64,000 nt of DNA from Pseudomonadota bacterium (GTDB lineage: Bacteria > Pseudomonadota > Gammaproteobacteria > Steroidobacterales > Steroidobacteraceae). Shown one piece after another: positions 35,827 through 44,587 of this stretch (positions within the stretch are counted from its first letter, which is position 1; every line of letters starts with the position of its first letter). The notes under the pieces are model-generated. The model ran no database searches. It was not told the origin of the DNA and saw nothing but the letters and a program-made list of their open reading frames with translations. The DNA lies in the NCBI GenBank assembly GCA_021847105.1, contig JAJZUT010000007.1:62001-126000 (forward strand). Direction: 5' to 3'. A program made the position numbers and the translations under genes.

Positions 35827-36116
35827 ACCGCGTGCCGCTCACGATCCCGGCCGACCACCCATCCTACGAGGGGCACTTCCCGGGGGCGCCGGTGTTGCCG
35901 GGCGCCGTGCTGCTCGATGCGGTGATTGACTCACTCGAGGCGGCGGTCGGCGGCGGCGCCCGCCGCTGGCGGATCACGGTGGTGAAATTCACCGGCGCGG
36001 TGCGCCCGGGCGATCCGCTCGAGCTCGAGCACGAAGCGCTCGCCACCGGCGCCATCCGCTTCCGGGTCGGCAGTGGCGAGCGCACGGTCGCCACCGGTAT
36101 GCTGAGTCCGTTATGA
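35823..36116 (+). CDS. Short hot-dog dehydratase-like protein (ApeI-type)
   Basis: A 97-residue single hot-dog fold, with DHPSYEGHFPGAPVLPGAVLLD containing the FabZ-type catalytic His in GHFPG and the glutamate-bearing central helix shortened to DSLEAA. This small dehydratase or thioesterase-like protein is characteristic of aryl polyene clusters, where it acts with the larger dehydratase gene at 42766 in dehydrating the beta-hydroxyacyl chain. It is overlapped on both sides (ATGA at 35823 and at 36113), so its production is tied to ligase and acyltransferase. Confidence 0.87.
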   Translation: MNRVPLTIPADHPSYEGHFPGAPVLPGAVLLDAVIDSLEAAVGGGARRWRITVVKFTGAVRPGDPLELEHEALATGAIRFRVGSGERTVATGMLSPL

Positions 36117-37027
36117 GCGCACCGGCGGGCAATCTGCGCGCCGCGCCGTGGACCGAGCGCCGCGAGCGTGGTTGGCTCACGCTGCTGCGCCTGATGGCGC
36201 GCTTCTCGCTGCGTGTCGGGCGCGCGCCCGGGCGGCTCATCCTCTACCTGATCGCGGCCTACTATTTTCTGTTCGCCCCGCGCGCACGCCGCGCCTCAAG
36301 CGCCTATCTGAGGCGCGTACTCGGCCGTGCGCCGCGCGCGGCCGAGCGCTTTGCGCATCTGCTCGCCTTCGCCAGCACCATTCATGACCGCGTTTACCTG
36401 CTCAACGGCCGCTTCGAACTGTTCGACATCGAGGTGCACGACGAGGCGATGCTGCGCGAGCGGATCGAGCGCTGTGGCGCGGTGCTGCTGTTCGGCGCGC
36501 ACCTCGGCAGCTTCGAGGTCACCCGCGCAATCGGCCGGCGCGCCGCGCTGCCGGTGGTCATGGCCGCCCACACCGGCAATGCGCGCAAGATCAACGCCGC
36601 ACTCGCGGCCATCAGTCCCGAGACGCTGCCCGTCGTGCCGGTCGGGGACAATCCGCTCGCCTTGCTCGAGGTGCAGCGCCTGCTCGAGCAGGGAACGTCG
36701 GTCGGCATCCTCGCCGACCGCACCCCCCGGGAGCGCAGCACCGAGACGGTGAGCTTCCTCGGCAGCCCCGCACGCTTTCCGACCGGTCCGTTCCGGGCCG
36801 CCGCCGCGCTCGGCCGCCCCGTGGTGCTGATGGCCGGGCTGTATCTCGGCGCAAACCGCTACCGCGTGGTGTTCGCGCCGCTCGCCGACTTCAGTGACGT
36901 GCCGCGCGGGGCGCGCGAGGCGGCCGTGCGCACGGCGATCGAACGCTACGCCAAGCAGCTCGAGCAACTCTGCCGCGCCCATCCGTATAACTGGTTCAAC
37001 TTCTATGACTTCTGGGCCGAGAGCTAA
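36113..37027 (+). CDS. LpxL/HtrB-like acyltransferase
   Basis: A 304-residue membrane acyltransferase: hydrophobic helix near residue 45 (LILYLIAAYYFLFAP), catalytic H-x4-E as GAHLGSFE, GILADRTPRE and FPTGPFRAAAALG, all as in lipid A late acyltransferases. Within aryl polyene clusters this gene is constant and is thought to attach acyl groups to the lipid carrier of the pigment rather than to lipid A itself. Start ATG 36113 overlaps the hot-dog gene. Its last 23 bases overlap the LolA-like gene. Confidence 0.9.
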   Translation: MSAPAGNLRAAPWTERRERGWLTLLRLMARFSLRVGRAPGRLILYLIAAYYFLFAPRARRASSAYLRRVLGRAPRAAERFAHLLAFASTIHDRVYLLNGRFELFDIEVHDEAMLRERIERCGAVLLFGAHLGSFEVTRAIGRRAALPVVMAAHTGNARKINAALAAISPETLPVVPVGDNPLALLEVQRLLEQGTSVGILADRTPRERSTETVSFLGSPARFPTGPFRAAAALGRPVVLMAGLYLGANRYRVVFAPLADFSDVPRGAREAAVRTAIERYAKQLEQLCRAHPYNWFNFYDFWAES

Positions 37028-37595
37028 CCTCCTCGCCACGCTCGCCGGGGTCGCGCTTGCGCTGAGCGGCAGCTGCGCGCACGCCGGCACCCGCCCGGCA
37101 TTCGAGCGGCTGATGGGACTGCTCGCCGCACGCCAGCGCGGCTCGGTCACCTTCACGGCGCGCACCTATGCCGCCGGACTCACCCGGCCGCTGCAGAGCG
37201 CCGGGATACTGCGCTACCGCGCGCCCGATCACCTCGAGCAGCTCACCCGCGAGCCGGCCCGGAGCGCGCTGATCCTCGATGGCGAGCGGTTGACGGTGCG
37301 CCGCGACGGACGAACCCGTCATCTGAACCTGCGGGACTATCCGGATATCGCCGTGTACGTCGCCGCGCTGCGCGACACGCTCGGCGGTCGCGGCGCACAG
37401 CTGCAACGGCATTTTGCGATCGGCTGGCACGGCACGCTCGCGCACTGGCAGCTCACGCTGCGTCCGCTACAACACCGTGCTCGCGTGCGCCGGATCCGCC
37501 TGACGGGTGCGGCGGCTGATATCCACTCCATTGAGATTCTCGCCGCGGATGGTGCGCGTACTGTGATGCGCCTCGGTCCGACCCCCGCGACATGA
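37005..37595 (+). CDS. LolA-like periplasmic outer-membrane carrier protein
   Basis: A 196-residue exported protein (ATG 37005) with signal peptide NLLATLAGVALALSGSCAHA and a LolA-type beta-sheet fold, seen as GSVTFTARTY, ILRYRAPDHLEQLT, LILDGERLTVRRDG and the repeating strand pattern to VRRIRLTGAAADI. LolA-like proteins in aryl polyene clusters are believed to move the lipid-linked product across the periplasm together with the MMPL exporter encoded next. The start overlaps the acyltransferase gene and the stop overlaps the exporter start (ATGA at 37592). No lipobox is present. Confidence 0.82.
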   Translation: MTSGPRANLLATLAGVALALSGSCAHAGTRPAFERLMGLLAARQRGSVTFTARTYAAGLTRPLQSAGILRYRAPDHLEQLTREPARSALILDGERLTVRRDGRTRHLNLRDYPDIAVYVAALRDTLGGRGAQLQRHFAIGWHGTLAHWQLTLRPLQHRARVRRIRLTGAAADIHSIEILAADGARTVMRLGPTPAT

Positions 37596-39934
37596 GCGCC
37601 CGAGCCATCGGCCTGTGGGTTTGGGCGGGACTGCTCGTGCTCGCCGCGCTGTGCGTCAGCCAAGCCCGCTACGCCGCGGACCTCTCCGCGTTCCTGCCAC
37701 GCGCTCCGAGCGCCAGCGAGCGGTTGCTCGTCGAACAACTGCGCAACGGCATCGCCTCGCGGCTGCTCATCGTGGCCATCGGCGGCGCCGAGGCAAACGA
37801 GCGGGCGCGCCTCAGTCGCGCGCTTGCGCAGGCGCTGCGCGCCGATAGGCGCTTCAGCGTGGTTCAAAACGGCTCGCGCGCCGCGCTGCAGCGCGACGCG
37901 GAGTTCTTGTTTGCGCACCGTTACCGGTTGAGTCCGGCAGTGACCCGCGAGCAGTTCAGTGTCGCGGGCCTGCGCGCCGCCATCGGCCGTACGCTCGGCT
38001 TGCTTGCCGCACCGGGAGGGGTGCTTGCGGCCCCATCGCTCGCGAACGACCCGACCGGGGAGATGCTGGCGCTGCTCGATTCGATCGCTCACACCCCGCC
38101 GCCGCGCCGCGCCGACGGGGTGTGGGTCTCACGCGACGGGCGCGAAGCGCTGCTGCTCGTGCGCACGCGCGCAGCCGGATCCGACACGGACGCCCAGGCC
38201 GCCGCCATCGGCGCGGTACGGGCGGCGTTTGAACACGCCGAAGCGCATCTGCATGCGCACGCCACGCTGCAGATGACCGGGCCTGGCGTGTTCGCGGTCG
38301 CGGCCCGCGCACGCATCAAACGCGAGGTGATGCGCCTGTCGTTGCTGAGCGGCGCGCTGATCCTGATACTGCTCGCCTTTGCCTACCGCTCCATCGCCGC
38401 GCTCGCTCTGGCGCTGGTGCCGGTCGCCTCCGGTGCGCTCGCGGGCGTGGCCGCGGTCGCCCTGCGCTTCGGCGTCGTGCAGGGCGTCACGCTCGGCTTC
38501 GGGGTGACGCTGATCGGCGAGGCGGTCGATTACTCGATCTATCTGTTCGTCCAGTCGCGCACCGCCGCAAGCACCGCGCCAGCAGACTGGCTCCGCCGCG
38601 CCTGGCCCACCGTGCGCCTCGGCATGCTCACCTCGGTGTGCGGCTTCGCCGCGCTGCTGCCCTCGGCGTTTCCGGGGCTGGCGCAGCTCGGCTGGTACTC
38701 GCTCACGGGCGTGCTGGCCGCCGGACTGGTCACCCGCTTCGTGCTACCGCACCTGCTGCCGCGGCGGTTCGCGGTCCGTGATCTGCGCGCGGTCGGCGCT
38801 GCCGCTGCCCGCCTGCTGCGCCCGAGCCGGCCCGCGCACGGGCTGTTGCTACTGCTCGCACTCGGCTCGGCGCTCGTGCTGTATTCGCACCGCGAGACGC
38901 TCTGGAACCACCGCTTGTCCGCCTTAAGTCCGGTGCCCCGCGCGGCCGCGCGTCTCGATACACGCTTGCGCGCCGCACTGGGTGCGCCCGATGGCCGGGA
39001 TCTGGTGGTGATCTCGGCCCCAAGCCGACAGGCGGCGCTGCGGGCCGCCGAGCGCGTCGGCACGGTGTTGGATGGACTCGTGGCGCGCGGGATGCTCGGC
39101 GGCTACCAGAGCCCGGCCACCTATCTGCCGAGCCGCGCGCTGCAGCGCCGGCGCGCGCACGCGCTGCCGGCGCCGGCGGTGCTGCGTCGCCGGCTGGCCG
39201 CGGCGCTGCGGGGGCTGCCGGTCTCGCCCGCAGTCCTCGCGCCGTTCGTACGGGCCGTAGAGCGCGCCCGTCAGGGCCCGCCCCTCACCCGCGCCGGACT
39301 CACCGGCACGTCCTTTGCCGCCGCGGTGGACGGGTTGTTGGTTCCCGCCGCGGGCGGCTGGGACGCGCTGCTGCCGCTGCGCCGGACAGGCTCAGGGCGC
39401 ATCGACCTCGCCGCCGTACGTGCCGCGCTGGCGCAGCACGCCCGTGCGCACGCCACCGTCCTCGACCTGAAGCGGCAGGCCGATGCGCTCTATCGCACCT
39501 ACCTCGATGAGGCGATCCGTCTGGCGCTGGGCGGCCTGGCCGCGATCGCCGTGTTGCTCGCCGTGGCGCTGCGCTCCCCGCTGCGCATGCTGCGCGTCGT
39601 TCTGCCACTCGCGCTCGCGGTGCTTACGGTGAGTGCGGGCCTGGCCGCGCTGGGCGTGGCGCTGACGCTGCTGCACGTGATCGGTATGCTGCTCATCGTC
39701 GCGGTCGGCTCGAACTATGCGTTGTTCTTCGCGCGCCGATCGCTCGAACCCGCCCTCACCCTGGCCTCATTGCTGCTCGCCAATGCGGCCACGGTACTGG
39801 GTTTCGGCGTACTCGCGTTCTCCTCCGTGCCCGTGCTGCGCGACCTCGGACAGACGGTGGCGCCGGGCGCTGCGCTGGCGCTGCTGTTCGCTGCGCTGCT
39901 CGCACACGCGCCATCGGCGGACGCGCCGGGCTAA
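37592..39934 (+). CDS. MMPL/RND-type exporter of the aryl polyene cluster
   Basis: A 780-residue inner membrane exporter with two repeats of one membrane helix, a large periplasmic loop and five to six helices (N-terminal helix at 7-25; helix blocks about 245-400 and 640-775). The MMPL signature GVTLIGEAVDYSIYLFVQSRTA is in the first block and VAVGSNYALFFARR in the second. It would move the finished aryl polyene lipid from the inner membrane to the LolA-like carrier. The family is present in xanthomonadin and flexirubin clusters. It follows the LolA-like gene by ATGA overlap. Confidence 0.92.
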   Translation: MSARAIGLWVWAGLLVLAALCVSQARYAADLSAFLPRAPSASERLLVEQLRNGIASRLLIVAIGGAEANERARLSRALAQALRADRRFSVVQNGSRAALQRDAEFLFAHRYRLSPAVTREQFSVAGLRAAIGRTLGLLAAPGGVLAAPSLANDPTGEMLALLDSIAHTPPPRRADGVWVSRDGREALLLVRTRAAGSDTDAQAAAIGAVRAAFEHAEAHLHAHATLQMTGPGVFAVAARARIKREVMRLSLLSGALILILLAFAYRSIAALALALVPVASGALAGVAAVALRFGVVQGVTLGFGVTLIGEAVDYSIYLFVQSRTAASTAPADWLRRAWPTVRLGMLTSVCGFAALLPSAFPGLAQLGWYSLTGVLAAGLVTRFVLPHLLPRRFAVRDLRAVGAAAARLLRPSRPAHGLLLLLALGSALVLYSHRETLWNHRLSALSPVPRAAARLDTRLRAALGAPDGRDLVVISAPSRQAALRAAERVGTVLDGLVARGMLGGYQSPATYLPSRALQRRRAHALPAPAVLRRRLAAALRGLPVSPAVLAPFVRAVERARQGPPLTRAGLTGTSFAAAVDGLLVPAAGGWDALLPLRRTGSGRIDLAAVRAALAQHARAHATVLDLKRQADALYRTYLDEAIRLALGGLAAIAVLLAVALRSPLRMLRVVLPLALAVLTVSAGLAALGVALTLLHVIGMLLIVAVGSNYALFFARRSLEPALTLASLLLANAATVLGFGVLAFSSVPVLRDLGQTVAPGAALALLFAALLAHAPSADAPG

Positions 39935-39943
39935 AATTTCCCC

Positions 39944-40762
39944 ATGCGCGCCTCCCGTACTCCGCCCCGCTGGCACCCCTCACCGCTGCTGCTCGCCTCT
40001 GCGGGTGTGCATGGCGGCGCGGCGGCAGCCGTGCTGGCTCAGGCTCAGCTCTGGCCGTGGGCACTCGGGGCGATCCTGGCCGATCATGCGCTGCTGGCGG
40101 CGGCCGGACTCTGGCCGCGCAGCCGGCTGCTGGGCTCGAACTGGACGCACCTGCCGCAAGCCTCTGGCGCAACGTTGCCCATTGCGCTCACCCTCGATGA
40201 CGGGCCGGACCCTGAAATCACGCCGCGCGTGCTCGAGCTGCTCGCCCGCTATGGCGCTCGCGCCACCTTCTTTTGCATCGGCGAGCGGGTCGAGGCGCAC
40301 CGCGCGCTGGCCCGAGATCTCGTGGCAGGCGGTCATGGAATCGAGAACCACAGCCAGCGCCATCTGCCCTACTTCTCCCTGCTCGGGCCCCGCCGGCTGC
40401 GCGGCGAGATCGAGCGAGCCCAGCAGAGCATCGCCGCGGTGAGCGGCGAGGCGCCGCGATTTTTCCGCGCGCCCGCGGGACTGCGCAATCCGTTCCTCGA
40501 CCCGATCCTGCAGCGGCTTGGCCTGCAGCTCGCGAGCTGGACGCGCCGCGGCTTCGACACCGTCGAACGCCGACCGGAGCGGGTGCTCGGCGCACTCACC
40601 CGAGGCCTCGGGCCCGGTGACATCCTGCTGCTGCACGACGGCCACGCGGCCCGCACCGGTGCCGGAGCACCGGTGGTGCTCGAGGTGCTGCCGCGGCTGC
40701 TCGCCGCGCTGGCCGACGCCGGCCTGACGACCGTGAGACTGCAGGACGCGCTGCCGGCATGA
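39944..40762 (+). CDS. Polysaccharide deacetylase family protein (NodB domain)
   Basis: A 272-residue protein with an N-terminal membrane region (helices at about 14-32 and 37-55) and a NodB domain with the catalytic/metal motifs TLDDGPD, H-x3-H in ENHSQRH, FFRAPAG and GDILLLHDGH. Such enzymes remove N-acetyl groups from sugars. Next to a glycosyltransferase in the same cluster, a deacetylated amino sugar on the pigment lipid is a fair guess, though a cell-wall role cannot be excluded. It begins 9 bases after the exporter and overlaps the ketosynthase by ATGA, so it is truly part of the operon. Confidence 0.88.
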   Translation: MRASRTPPRWHPSPLLLASAGVHGGAAAAVLAQAQLWPWALGAILADHALLAAAGLWPRSRLLGSNWTHLPQASGATLPIALTLDDGPDPEITPRVLELLARYGARATFFCIGERVEAHRALARDLVAGGHGIENHSQRHLPYFSLLGPRRLRGEIERAQQSIAAVSGEAPRFFRAPAGLRNPFLDPILQRLGLQLASWTRRGFDTVERRPERVLGALTRGLGPGDILLLHDGHAARTGAGAPVVLEVLPRLLAALADAGLTTVRLQDALPA

Positions 40763-41967
40763 GGCCCCTCGAAATCACCCATTTCACCGCCACGAGCGCA
40801 CTCGGGCGGGGACTCCAGGCGACGCTCGAGGCGCTGCGCACGCGGCGCGGCGCGCTGATGCCCTGCACGTTCGAGACCGCCACGCTCGAGACCTATGTCG
40901 GACAGGTTGCGGATCTGGAGTCGGTGCGCCTGCCTGCGCCCCTGGCGCGCTACGACTGCCGCAACCATCGTCTGGCGCTGCTCGCGCTCGAACAAGATGA
41001 CTTCCTCGCGGCGGTGAGTCGATGTGCGGCGCGGCGCGGCGCGGGACGCATCGGCGTGCTGCTCGGGACGAGCACTTCCGGCATGCTCGAGACCGAGCTG
41101 GCCTACCGCGCGCGCGGACCCGATGGCGCGCTGCCGGCCCGGTTCGACTACGCCGCCACCCATAACACCTTTGCCCTCGCCGAGTTTGTGCGGCGGGCAC
41201 TGCAGCTCACCGGGCCGGCGCTCGTCATCTCTACCGCCTGCTCCTCGAGCGCCAAGGTATTTGGCGCGGCCGCACGCATGCTGGCCGCCGGCCTGATCGA
41301 TGCGGCCGTGGTGGGTGGCGTCGACACGCTGTGCCTGACAACCCTCTACGGGTTTCAGGCGCTGCAGCTCACCGCCGCGGGCCCGTGCCGGCCATTTGAC
41401 GTGGCGCGCAACGGCATCTCGATCGGCGAGGCAGGCGCGTTCGCACTGCTCGAGCCATTGTCCGGCGCGTGTGGGCCCGGCACCGTGGCGCTCACCGGCG
41501 TCGGAGAATCGAGCGATGCGCATCACATGTCCTCACCCCACCCGGAAGGATTGGGCGCTCGCCTGGCGATGCGCCAGGCCCTCGAGGCTGCGAGTCTGAC
41601 CCCGACACAGATCGACTACATCAACCTGCACGGCACCGGCACCCCGAGCAACGACAGCGCCGAGGCGCGCGCCGTCGCCGCGCTGTTCGGCGACTCCGTC
41701 CCGGTGAGCTCCACCAAGGGCGCCACCGGGCACACGCTCGGGGCAGCCGGTGCGCTGGAGGCGGTGATCTGCGCGCTGGCGTTGCGCCATGGACTGCTGC
41801 CCGGCGGCCTCAATACCACACAGGTCGATGCGAGCCTCGGCCTCGCTTACTGCACCGCAAATCGCGCCCAGCCGCTGCGCCGCGTGCTCAGCAACTCCTT
41901 CGGCTTCGGCGGCTCGAACTGCTCGCTGGTGCTCGAGCGGCTCGCTCCGGAGCCGGCGCATGAGTGA
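40759..41967 (+). CDS. Beta-ketoacyl-ACP synthase (FabF-like) of the aryl polyene synthase
   Basis: The 402-residue condensing enzyme has an intact triad: Cys161 in VISTACSSSAKVF, His291 in NLHGTGTPSND and His325 in KGATGHTLGAAG; NSFGFGGSN closes the fold. It extends the hydroxybenzoyl starter with malonyl units. Together with the following chain-length factor it forms a type II heterodimer, as characterised for E. coli and Xenorhabdus aryl polyenes. It overlaps its partner by 8 bases. Confidence 0.94.
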   Translation: MRPLEITHFTATSALGRGLQATLEALRTRRGALMPCTFETATLETYVGQVADLESVRLPAPLARYDCRNHRLALLALEQDDFLAAVSRCAARRGAGRIGVLLGTSTSGMLETELAYRARGPDGALPARFDYAATHNTFALAEFVRRALQLTGPALVISTACSSSAKVFGAAARMLAAGLIDAAVVGGVDTLCLTTLYGFQALQLTAAGPCRPFDVARNGISIGEAGAFALLEPLSGACGPGTVALTGVGESSDAHHMSSPHPEGLGARLAMRQALEAASLTPTQIDYINLHGTGTPSNDSAEARAVAALFGDSVPVSSTKGATGHTLGAAGALEAVICALALRHGLLPGGLNTTQVDASLGLAYCTANRAQPLRRVLSNSFGFGGSNCSLVLERLAPEPAHE

Positions 41968-42775
41968 ACCCGGGACACCCGCTCTCGGGGCCTACGTCCG
42001 CGGCATCGGCGTGCTCGGCGCCGGACTGCCGGACTGGCCGAGCAGCGTGCCGGTGCTGCGCGGCGAGCAACCCTACGTGGCTGCCCCGACCGAAGTGCCC
42101 CCGCCCAGCGCGCTGCCGCCGGCCGAGCGGCGCCGCACCGGCGCCATGGTCCGCCTGGCGCTCGCCGCTGGCCTGCAAGCCGTGGCCGATGCCGGCGCCG
42201 ACGCCGCGCAGCTCGCCACAGTGTTCGCCTCTTCCGGTGGCGACGGCGCAATCTGCGATGAGATCTGCTCGGCGCTCGCCTCGCCCGGGCGGCAGATTTC
42301 CCCGATTCGCTTTCATAACTCGGTGCACAATGCCGCATCGGGCTACTGGAGCATTGCGCTGCGCGCAACCGCGCCTTCGACCGCGCTCTGCGCTTACGAC
42401 GGCAGTTTCGCAGCCGGTCTGCTCGAGGCGCTCAGCCAAATCGCGGCCACCGGCGAGCCGGCACTGCTGATTGCCTATGAAACCGACTATCCGGAGCCGC
42501 TGCGAGCCAAGCGCCCGCTGCCGGCGCCGTTCGCCACCGCGCTGCTGCTCACGCCGACCGCGCCCGCCGGCCACGCGACACAGCTGACAGCCGAGCTGGT
42601 GCGCGAGACGCCCGACGCGCTGCCGATCCCCGCACTCGAGACGCTGCGCGCCGCCGTCCCCTCGGCGCGCAGCCTGCCGCTGCTATTGCGCATCGCCCAG
42701 GGTGACAGCGGCCGCGTTGTGCTCGATTATCTCGAGGATCTGCAACTCGCCGTGACCGTCACGCCATGTCCCTGA
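41960..42775 (+). CDS. Ketosynthase-like chain-length factor
   Basis: A 271-residue shortened ketosynthase fold lacking the nucleophilic Cys: the equivalent region reads SVHNAASGYWSIAL. This is the 'beta-ketoacyl synthase chain length factor' family, which pairs with the catalytic ketosynthase and sets polyene length. Start ATG 41960 lies inside the end of the ketosynthase gene; the in-frame extension upstream to 41789 is a shadow of that gene. The stop overlaps the dehydratase start by 10 bases. Confidence 0.9.
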   Translation: MSEPGTPALGAYVRGIGVLGAGLPDWPSSVPVLRGEQPYVAAPTEVPPPSALPPAERRRTGAMVRLALAAGLQAVADAGADAAQLATVFASSGGDGAICDEICSALASPGRQISPIRFHNSVHNAASGYWSIALRATAPSTALCAYDGSFAAGLLEALSQIAATGEPALLIAYETDYPEPLRAKRPLPAPFATALLLTPTAPAGHATQLTAELVRETPDALPIPALETLRAAVPSARSLPLLLRIAQGDSGRVVLDYLEDLQLAVTVTPCP

Positions 42776-43266
42776 CCCGCCCCCCCTCACACCCACCCTG
42801 CGCCGTGCGTCTGCAGCGGCGCTGGCTCGAGCAACACATCCCGCATCAGGGCCGCATGTGCCTGCTCGATGAGGTGCTCGGCTGGGATCTGACGCAGATC
42901 CGCTGCCGCGCCACCACGCATCGCCGGGCGGACAATCCGTTGCGCGGCCGCGGGCAGCTCGCGGCCGTGGCCGGGATCGAGTACGCGGGGCAGGCCATGG
43001 CCGCACACGGCGCGCTGATGGCCGGACTGCTGCATCAGCCGGCGCGCACGGGCTACCTGGCGAGCGTACGCAACCTGCTGCTCGCCGTGACTCGCCTCGA
43101 TGATCTCGACGGGGACCTCGAGATCCGCGCGCTGCGGTTGGCCGGCGACGAAGCGACGGCTTTGTACGAATTCACCCTCCAAAGCCGGGACCAGGAGCTG
43201 CTCCGCGGCCGCGCCGGCATCGTGTTCGAGACTCACCAGTCTGCTGCGGGGGAGGCCGGCGCATGA
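42766..43266 (+). CDS. 3-hydroxyacyl-ACP dehydratase (ApeP-like hot-dog)
   Basis: A 166-residue hot-dog protein with EQHIPHQGRMCLLDEVLGWD, where the first His is the FabA/FabZ-type catalytic residue, and GIEYAGQAMAAHGAL, containing the catalytic acid helix. It removes water after the ketoreductase step to build the conjugated double bonds. It overlaps the chain-length factor by 10 bases and the ketoreductase by ATGA. Confidence 0.9.
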   Translation: MSLTRPPSHPPCAVRLQRRWLEQHIPHQGRMCLLDEVLGWDLTQIRCRATTHRRADNPLRGRGQLAAVAGIEYAGQAMAAHGALMAGLLHQPARTGYLASVRNLLLAVTRLDDLDGDLEIRALRLAGDEATALYEFTLQSRDQELLRGRAGIVFETHQSAAGEAGA

Positions 43267-43985
43267 GCGAACCCAAACGGGCCCTCGTAACCGGCGGCAG
43301 TGGCGGCATCGGCGCGGCCATCTGCCGCCGGCTGGCGCGCGCCGGCCACCACGTCTACGTGCATGTCCGTCGCGCCGTCGCCACCGCCGAAGCACTGATC
43401 GATGACATTCATGCCCAGGGCGGCAGCGCACAGCTGGTGCGGTTCGATGTGACTGACGCCAGACAAACGCGCGAGGCCCTCTCTGCCCTCGACGGCCCGA
43501 TTCAGATTCTGGTCAACAACGCCGGTGTGCACGACGATGCGGTGTTACCCGGCATGAACCCCGATCAGTGGCACCGGGTGATCGATGTGTCGGTGAACGG
43601 GTTCTTCAATGTCACGCAACCGTTGCTGCTGCCGATGATCCGTACCCGCTGGGGACGCATCATCAACATCTCCTCGGTCGCCGCGCTCATCGGCAACCGC
43701 GGCCAGGTGAACTACGCCGCGGCCAAAGGTGCATTGAATTCCGCCACCCGGGCGCTCGCGCTCGAGCTCGCCACCCGCGGCGTCACCGTCAACGCGGTCG
43801 CCCCGGGCATCATCGCCACCCCCATGAGCGAGGGACTCTTCGCCACAGAGGACGTCAAGCGTCTCGTGCCCATGGGCCGTGTCGGACTGCCGGACGAAGT
43901 GGCGAACCTGGTCGGCTTCCTCGCCTCGGAGGAGGCTTCGTACATGACCGCGCAGATTCTGTCCGTAGACGGTGGAATGGCCTGA
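43263..43985 (+). CDS. 3-oxoacyl-ACP reductase (FabG-like)
   Basis: A 240-residue SDR ketoreductase: cofactor loop TGGSGGIG (10-17), VNNAGVHDDAVL, Ser138 in NISSV, Tyr151 and Lys155 in YAAAK, ending MTAQILSVDGGMA. It reduces the beta-keto group of the growing polyene using NADPH. It is the last gene of the pigment operon, followed by about 220 bases without a gene. No clear terminator is seen. Confidence 0.94.
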   Translation: MSEPKRALVTGGSGGIGAAICRRLARAGHHVYVHVRRAVATAEALIDDIHAQGGSAQLVRFDVTDARQTREALSALDGPIQILVNNAGVHDDAVLPGMNPDQWHRVIDVSVNGFFNVTQPLLLPMIRTRWGRIINISSVAALIGNRGQVNYAAAKGALNSATRALALELATRGVTVNAVAPGIIATPMSEGLFATEDVKRLVPMGRVGLPDEVANLVGFLASEEASYMTAQILSVDGGMA

Positions 43986-44203
43986 TTCATTTGGACAGAC
44001 GACCGCGCGCCAGCCCTCCGAAAACGACGCACCCAGATTGGTCTGCGATATACGTCGAAAGCGACGATTAATCCGACGCGGCTGACGGACATCCATCCCG
44101 ACGTCGCCGAGACAACACGCTTGAATTCCATTCGCTGAAAAACACCCAACATCCCATTGACAGACCGACGCAGAAAGGATTACTACCGCGCCACGGAGAC
44201 TTC

Positions 44204-44569
44204 ATGGCTGCAACGGTATTTGACATGACCGAATCCACTGCGACACGTCTCGCGCGAGTCGAATCCGACATCGCGCACATTCAATGCGACGTGACCGACA
44301 TCAAATCCGACCTGCGCCAGATGCGCACGGAGTGTCAGACCGAATTCAGAGCGTTGCGGGGAGCGATGCAGTCGGGACTGAAGGCGGCGCAGGACGAGTC
44401 CTCGGGACTGCGTCTTGGGATGCAGTCGGAATGGACATCCGTGCGCCGCGAATTGGGTGTTCTGCACCGGGACATCAGCCGCAGCGCCTGGGCGGTGATT
44501 TCCCTGGCCATCACTCTGTTCCTTGCGCTGCTCGGCGCTCTGATGCACGGATTCGGCGCACTGCGCTGA
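44204..44569 (+). CDS. Small coiled-coil protein with C-terminal membrane anchor
   Basis: A 121-residue protein from ATG 44204 (GGAG 6 bases upstream). Residues 10-95 are predicted coiled coil with heptads (RVESDIAHIQCDVTDIKSDL, SVRRELGVLHRDISRS), followed by a single membrane helix AVISLAITLFLALLGALMHG at the end. It resembles generic tail-anchored coiled-coil proteins; I do not recognise a named family. It is convergent with the amidohydrolase gene, 18 bases away. Confidence 0.72.
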   Translation: MAATVFDMTESTATRLARVESDIAHIQCDVTDIKSDLRQMRTECQTEFRALRGAMQSGLKAAQDESSGLRLGMQSEWTSVRRELGVLHRDISRSAWAVISLAITLFLALLGALMHGFGALR

Positions 44570-44587
44570 ACCACCACCGGCGCGCCG

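Noticed and set aside
41960..42775. Ketosynthase gene lacking its catalytic Cys, at first sight a broken duplicate
   Set aside because: It belongs to the chain-length-factor family, which normally lacks the Cys and pairs with the active ketosynthase upstream.
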